From Candidatus Limnocylindrales bacterium (GTDB lineage Bacteria; Chloroflexota; Limnocylindria; Limnocylindrales; CSP1-4), in NCBI GenBank assembly GCA_031292335.1, contig JARLHH010000271.1, positions 1-8,670 of the forward strand: a DNA stretch of 8,670 nt, given 5' to 3'. The position numbers and the translations under genes were made by a program. The notes under the pieces are model-generated. The model saw nothing but the letters and a program-made list of their open reading frames with translations. It searched no databases and was not told the origin of the DNA. Below, piece after piece: positions 5,564 through 8,670 of this stretch; the first letter of the stretch is position 1; every line of letters starts with the position of its first letter.

Positions 5564-6318
5564 GCGACCTGGAGCGGCCGTCCCCCGCGGCGCCTGGCGC
5601 CGGCGGACGGCCCGCGGAGGCCGCACACGTTCGCTGGGGCTCCGACGGCCTCGTGCCCGTGGTCGTGCAGGACATCGCCGACGGCCGGGTCCTCATGCTC
5701 GCCTACGCGAACGCCGAGGCGCTCGCCGCGACCCTCGCGACCGGCGAGATCCACTTCTACTCGCGCTCCCGGCATCGCCTCTGGCGCAAGGGTGAGACCA
5801 GCGGCAACGTCCTCCGCCTTGTCGACCTCAGCCTCGACTGTGACGGCGACACGCTCCTGGCCAGGGCGGAGCCGGCCGGGCCGGCCTGCCACCACGGCAC
5901 GCGGAGCTGCTTCGACGAGGCGGACGCATCCCCGGTCTCGACCGTCGCGGCCGTCCCGATCGAAGCCGCCGCGCCCGGCCCCGCGCCGGTCCCGCAGGGA
6001 TTCGAGTGGCTCGAGCGGCTCTGGGCGACCATCGCCGAGCGGGTCGCCAGCCGGCCGCCCGGCTCCTACACGGCGCGTCTCGTCTCCGCCGGCGTCGATG
6101 GCCCCGGCCGCAAGGTCGTCGAGGAAGCCACCGAGGTGCTCATGGCCGCCAAGGACGACGCGGTCGCCGAGGCGGCCGGGCTCGACCGGACGGCGCTCCG
6201 CGACGCGCTCGCGAGCGAAGCCGCCGACCTGCTCTACCACGCGCTCGTGCTGCTGGCCGAGCGGGGCCTCCCCCCGTCGGCCGTGATCGAACGGCTCCGC
6301 GGGCGGCACGCCGGCTGA
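5560..6318 (+). CDS. hisIE: HisIE, fused PR-AMP cyclohydrolase / PR-ATP pyrophosphatase (252 aa)
   Basis: This bifunctional enzyme catalyses steps two and three: PR-ATP to PR-AMP (HisE domain), then ring opening to ProFAR (HisI domain). The HisI domain (about 26-125) shows VLMLAYAN (44-51), HFYSRSRHRLWRKGETSGN (65-83), LDCDGD with Cys94 (92-97) and CHHGTRSC with Cys110 and Cys117 (110-117), the zinc and metal ligands of the family. A Pro/Ala-rich linker (126-146) joins it to the HisE domain (about 148-250). That domain has KVVEEATEVLMAAKDD (185-200) and SEAADLLYHALVLL (219-232), the acidic MazG-like pyrophosphatase motifs. The first 25 residues are a disordered-looking extension. The ATG overlaps the hisF stop (ATGA). 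It is the last gene of the operon, followed by a convergent junction. Confidence 0.96.
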   Translation: MSDLERPSPAAPGAGGRPAEAAHVRWGSDGLVPVVVQDIADGRVLMLAYANAEALAATLATGEIHFYSRSRHRLWRKGETSGNVLRLVDLSLDCDGDTLLARAEPAGPACHHGTRSCFDEADASPVSTVAAVPIEAAAPGPAPVPQGFEWLERLWATIAERVASRPPGSYTARLVSAGVDGPGRKVVEEATEVLMAAKDDAVAEAAGLDRTALRDALASEAADLLYHALVLLAERGLPPSAVIERLRGRHAG

Positions 6319-6331
6319 ACCGCTCGCGCCC

Positions 6332-6352
6332 GGCGTCGCCTCCAGCGGCGCC
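6332..6352. terminator. Hairpin between convergent hisIE and tdk, possible terminator
   Basis: GGCGTCGC (6332-6339) can pair with GCGGCGCC (6345-6352), one T-G wobble included, leaving the 5-nt loop CTCCA. It sits in the middle of the 45-bp gap between two converging transcription units, where a shared terminator is expected. There is no T-tract on either side, so the call rests on position and stem alone. Confidence 0.35.
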
Positions 6353-6363
6353 CCGTCGTGACG

Positions 6364-6963
6364 CTACGGCAGCTCGTGGTGCGCGCGGCAGCGGGCCTCG
6401 TACGTTTCGCGGCGGGGCGTCGGCATCTCCGAGGCCAGGCCGCCGACCACCACGACCGGCTCGTCGGCGCCGGCGGGCCGGCCATCGATCAGGCGCTGCG
6501 TGCGGGTCGCCTCGTCGCCGCAGACCGTGCAGATCGCGGTCAGCGAGGTGATCCCGTCCGCGATCGACATCAGCTGGGGCATCGGCCCGAACGGGCGGCC
6601 GCGGAAGTCCGTGTTGAGGCCGGACAGGATGACGGTGCGCCCGGCGTCGGCCAGGCGCTCGACGACGGCGATCAGGCTGACCGGGAAGAACTGGGCCTCC
6701 TCGATGGCGATCATGTCCGCCCAGGCATCCTTGGCGAGCGTCTCGATCTCGGCGGGATCCCGGACGGACGTCGAGCCGTAGGCCGCGCCGGAACGGCTGC
6801 GGACGACCTCCGCCTCCGTGCGGTCGTCGATCGTGGGGCGGACCAGCAGGATGCGCCGCCGGGCGATCTCGGCGCGCCGGAGGAGCCGCAGCAGCTCATC
6901 GGTCTTCCCGCTGAACATGCAGCCGGCGATGACCTGGATATGGCCCCGGGCCACCTCGCTCAC
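6364..6963 (-). CDS. tdk: Thymidine kinase, type II (TK1-like, 199 aa)
   Basis: The enzyme phosphorylates thymidine to dTMP with ATP in the pyrimidine salvage pathway. The P-loop is GCMFSGKT (14-21), followed by RPTIDDRTEAEVVRSRSG (42-59). The catalytic block IEEAQFF (87-93) holds the general base Glu89. The usual Walker B Asp before it is replaced by Glu88. GLNTDFRGRPFG (115-126) is the lasso/thymidine region. CTVC (145-148) plus CRAHH (192-196) supply the structural zinc ligands. Length fits the roughly 190-200 aa bacterial TK1 type. The start is GTG at 6963, overlapping the tyrS stop as GTGA, so the two genes are very likely cotranscribed and coupled. Functional links to TyrRS are not evident. 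Confidence 0.95.
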   Translation of the reverse strand: MSEVARGHIQVIAGCMFSGKTDELLRLLRRAEIARRRILLVRPTIDDRTEAEVVRSRSGAAYGSTSVRDPAEIETLAKDAWADMIAIEEAQFFPVSLIAVVERLADAGRTVILSGLNTDFRGRPFGPMPQLMSIADGITSLTAICTVCGDEATRTQRLIDGRPAGADEPVVVVGGLASEMPTPRRETYEARCRAHHELP

Positions 6964-8300
6964 CCCTTCCCCGGTCCGCGCACGAGGACGCGCTGGTCTC
7001 GCTTGCCGCGGCGGATGAGCAGGAAGCGGCCGGCGAGCAGGTCGGCCGTCGTGAAACGCTGCTCCAGGTCCTGGGCGGGCCGCCCGTTCACGTGGACGCC
7101 GCCCTGCTCAACCAGGCGCCGCGCCTCGCCCCGGGAGCTGGCCGTGCCGGCCAGCACCAGCACGTCCACCAGGTCCAGGCCGGGATGCTCGTCCGCGCCC
7201 GGCTCGCTCTCGGGCCAGGCCGCGGCGGGAATCTCCGCGGCGAGGTCGGTGAGGGTCTGCGCGTCGGCCGCCGCCGGGTCGCCGCCGAACAGGAGCTCGC
7301 TCACGCGGACGACGCGCTCGGCAGCGCCACGACCGTGCGTGCGTTCGGTAAGGTCCCGCGCCAGGGCTCGCTGGGCCGCGTGCTGCTCGGGATGGGCCGC
7401 CTGCTCGGCCTCGAGCTCCTCGATCCGGGCGCGATCGAACAGGGTGAACCAGCGCAGGTAGGTGCCGATGTCGCGGTCCTCGGCGTCGAGCCAGTACTGG
7501 TAGAAGCGGTACGGGGAGGTCAGCGCCGGGTCCAGCCAGATCGACTCGCCCGACTCGCTCTTGCCGAACTTCGCGCCGGACGGGTTGAGCAGCAGCGGGT
7601 ACGCCAGCCCGTGGGCCGGCTCGGACGCCGCGTCCGCGTCCGGGCGCCGGGGGCCTGCGGTGCGGCGAATGAGCTCCAGGCCCGCGGTGATGTTGCCCCA
7701 CTGGTCGGCCCCGCCGCACTGGAGCTCCACGCCGTAGGAACGGTGGAGGTGCTGGAAGTCGGCCGCCTGGAGCAGCATGTAGCTGAACTCGGTGAACGAG
7801 AGCCCCCGGTCCATCCGCACGGTGACCGAGTCCTTGGCGAGCATGTAGGGCACCGTGAAGTGCTTGCCGACGTCGCGCAGGAAGTCGAGCAGGCGGAGCT
7901 CGCCCAGCCAGTCCAGGTTGTTCACGAGGAGCGCCTGGGTCGGGCCGGGGGCGAAGTCCAGGTAGTGGGCGAGCTGGTCCCGGATCGCGTGGACGTTGGC
8001 CTGGATCGCGGGGCGATCCAGCAGGGGTCGCTCGGCCGAGCGGCCGGACGGGTCGCCGATCAGGCCGGTCCCCCCGCCCACCACGGCCACCGGCTGCGCG
8101 CCGAACCGCTGCAGCCGCACCAGCCCGAAGATCGGGATCAGGTGCCCGACGTGGAGCGAACGAAACGTGGGGTCGAAGCCGTTGTACGCGCGCAGCGGTG
8201 CGCCGGTTGCCAGGCGTGCCTCCAGCCCCTCCGTGGTGGCGTGGACCAGGCCGCGCCAGCGCAGGTCGGGCAGCAGGCCGGCGAGGCGGCTCCCGCTCAC
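6960..8300 (-). CDS. tyrS: Tyrosyl-tRNA synthetase (446 aa)
   Basis: TyrRS charges tRNA-Tyr with tyrosine. It is a class Ic synthetase. YNGFDPTFRSLHVGH (39-53) contains the HIGH-equivalent HVGH. VVGGGTGLIGDPSGRS (73-88), FSYMLLQAADF (172-182) and GGADQWGNITAG (196-207) line the tyrosine/ATP pocket. The KMSKS equivalent is KFGKS (244-248). The C-terminal S4-like RNA-binding domain spans about 377-440 (VDVLVLAGTASSRGEARRLV). Family length is about 420, and extra residues lie around 213-230 after the GLELIRRT helix. The GTG start (8300) gives the usual N-terminus ending in LRWRGLVHATT. It lacks a Shine-Dalgarno sequence but overlaps the stop of a possible 21-codon upstream ORF. There is no room for a T-box leader, since only 89 bp separate it from the divergent PBP gene. 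Confidence 0.97.
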   Translation of the reverse strand: MSGSRLAGLLPDLRWRGLVHATTEGLEARLATGAPLRAYNGFDPTFRSLHVGHLIPIFGLVRLQRFGAQPVAVVGGGTGLIGDPSGRSAERPLLDRPAIQANVHAIRDQLAHYLDFAPGPTQALLVNNLDWLGELRLLDFLRDVGKHFTVPYMLAKDSVTVRMDRGLSFTEFSYMLLQAADFQHLHRSYGVELQCGGADQWGNITAGLELIRRTAGPRRPDADAASEPAHGLAYPLLLNPSGAKFGKSESGESIWLDPALTSPYRFYQYWLDAEDRDIGTYLRWFTLFDRARIEELEAEQAAHPEQHAAQRALARDLTERTHGRGAAERVVRVSELLFGGDPAAADAQTLTDLAAEIPAAAWPESEPGADEHPGLDLVDVLVLAGTASSRGEARRLVEQGGVHVNGRPAQDLEQRFTTADLLAGRFLLIRRGKRDQRVLVRGPGKG

Positions 8301-8362
8301 GGGGTGGCCGCCGGCCGTGCGGACGCGTCGAAGCGGGCCCGGGACCGGGATCGGGAATGCAT
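8297..8362 (-). CDS. Candidate 21-codon leader ORF coupled to tyrS
   Basis: On the minus strand an ATG at 8362 opens a frame of 21 codons (beginning MHSRSRSRARF, ending ATP). Its TGA (8299-8297) overlaps the tyrS GTG as GTGA, the same arrangement as the tyrS-tdk junction and most other junctions in the window. The ATG has the context GCCATG, like the yerC and PBP starts. An AGGAG lies only 2 nt before it, too close to be an ideal ribosome site. A -10-like TAGCAT at 8375-8370 would place transcription start almost on the ATG. The Ser-Arg repeats come from a CGGGAN hexamer repeated three times. There are no tyrosine codons, so classical attenuation is not indicated. In GC-rich DNA a short open frame is cheap, so this may be chance. 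Confidence 0.3.
   Translation of the reverse strand: MHSRSRSRARFDASARPAATP
8340..8357. repeat. Three tandem CGGGAN hexamers upstream of tyrS
   Basis: CGGGAC (8340-8345), CGGGAT (8346-8351) and CGGGAA (8352-8357) stand in direct tandem within the tyrS/PBP divergent region. On the minus strand they encode the Ser-Arg repeats of the candidate leader ORF. The repeat is short and may be neutral slippage. Confidence 0.5.
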
Positions 8363-8368
8363 GGCTCC

Positions 8369-8379
8369 TATGCTATCGT
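8369..8379 (+). promoter_or_regulatory. Probable -10 region of the PBP gene
   Basis: TATGCT (8369-8374) overlaps TATCGT (8374-8379), the latter preceded by TG one base upstream like an extended -10. The surrounding CTATGCTATC (8368-8377) matches CTACGCTATC in the his palindrome at nine of ten positions. A start of transcription about 8386 would leave only a few bases before the ATG at 8390, in line with the missing Shine-Dalgarno sequence. No -35 is recognisable. Confidence 0.45.
8370..8375 (-). promoter_or_regulatory. Possible -10 box of tyrS-tdk
   Basis: The minus strand reads TAGCAT here, four of six matches to TATAAT, in the only AT-rich part of the divergent region. It lies 7 nt before the ATG of the candidate leader ORF at 8362. 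It overlaps the PBP -10 on the other strand, so the two promoters may compete. Confidence 0.35.
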
Positions 8380-8389
8380 GACCGACGCC

Positions 8390-8670
8390 ATGCAGACCAG
8401 CCTTGCCCGCCGGCAGCGCCGCCGCCGGAACGGCTCGGGGCAACGCTCGTCCGGTGATCCGAACGTCGCACGGGTCGCCATCGCCCTCCCCGTGTTCCTG
8501 TTCGCCTCGCTTCTCATCGCGGGCGTCGTCGGGTTCGTGGGAGCGGTGACCGCGTTCACGTACTACAGCCAGGGCCTTCCCGACCCGAAGGAGGTCTTCA
8601 ACAACCTCGACTTCGCCCAGGAGACCAAGGTCCTCGACCGGACCGGCAAGGTCCAGCTCGCCTCCTTTGC
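8390..8670 (+). CDS. Class A penicillin-binding protein, N-terminal end (partial)
   Basis: The gene starts at ATG 8390 and runs out of the window after 93 full codons without a stop. Residues 1-30 are a basic cytoplasmic stretch (ARRQRRRRNGSGQR), followed by one hydrophobic membrane segment at about 30-60 (VAIALPVFLFASLLIAGVVG). YYSQGLPDPKEV and KVLDRTGKVQLASF come next. The pattern of basic tail, single transmembrane helix, LPDP...L and K(V)LDR.GK is the standard entry to a bifunctional transglycosylase/transpeptidase (PBP1A-like), which polymerises and crosslinks peptidoglycan outside the membrane. The GT51 and transpeptidase domains lie beyond the window, so the exact subtype is open. There is no Shine-Dalgarno sequence, and the start is only about 10 nt from a -10-like element. 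Transcription is divergent from tyrS-tdk. Confidence 0.85.
   Translation, partial: MQTSLARRQRRRRNGSGQRSSGDPNVARVAIALPVFLFASLLIAGVVGFVGAVTAFTYYSQGLPDPKEVFNNLDFAQETKVLDRTGKVQLASF

Noticed and set aside
4885..6309. 474-codon minus-strand frame antisense to hisF and hisIE
   Set aside because: Shadow frame caused by few stop codons in GC-rich DNA. Both plus-strand genes are intact with all catalytic residues.
7092..8381. 429-codon plus-strand frame antisense to tyrS
   Set aside because: Complement of a clear TyrRS. The translation is low-complexity and has no domain.
8301..8389. T-box or other tRNA-sensing leader for tyrS
   Set aside because: Only 89 bp are available and no T-box sequence or specifier-like structure is visible. 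A T-box leader needs far more length.

Overview
The window is a compact, very GC-rich piece of bacterial chromosome made of housekeeping genes. Its core is a histidine biosynthesis locus. I infer a high-GC member of the Chloroflexota or a similar non-actinobacterial lineage. The reasons are a fused hisIE (actinobacteria usually keep hisI and hisE apart), a long-form HisG, a YerC-type TrpR-related regulator and a class A PBP gene. No rRNA or phylogenetic marker was compared, so this placement is tentative.

Layout. Positions 3-140 (+) hold the C-terminus of an EF-G-family GTPase. A GC-rich hairpin separates it from the convergent hisA (177-953, -). A 55-bp divergent intergenic region (954-1008) follows, with a near-perfect 34-bp palindrome between hisA and a TrpR-related regulator gene (1009-1389, +). 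The regulator heads a seven-gene run, yerC-hisG-hisC-hisB-hisH-hisF-hisIE (1009-6318). Every junction in that run is a 1-nt or 4-nt stop/start overlap. A 45-bp convergent gap follows, then a two-gene minus-strand unit, tyrS (8300-6960) and tdk (6963-6364), also joined by a 4-nt overlap. An 89-bp divergent region leads to the start of a class A penicillin-binding protein gene (8390 onward, +), cut by the window end. No gene-free stretch exceeds 90 bp. I see no mobile element, CRISPR array or RNA gene.

How it works together. HisG, HisIE, HisA, HisHF, HisB and HisC cover histidine synthesis from PRPP and ATP to histidinol phosphate. The last steps, histidinol-phosphate phosphatase and histidinol dehydrogenase (HisD), are not encoded here. 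The regulator gene is first in the operon and its upstream palindrome overlaps the probable promoters of both hisA and the operon. One operator could therefore control the whole split pathway and the regulator itself. HisG also carries a C-terminal regulatory domain, so control is probably both transcriptional and allosteric.

I did not find an undescribed biochemical system. The items most worth a second look are the hisA/yerC operator, a shared AT-rich motif in both divergent promoter regions, and a possible 21-codon leader ORF coupled to tyrS.
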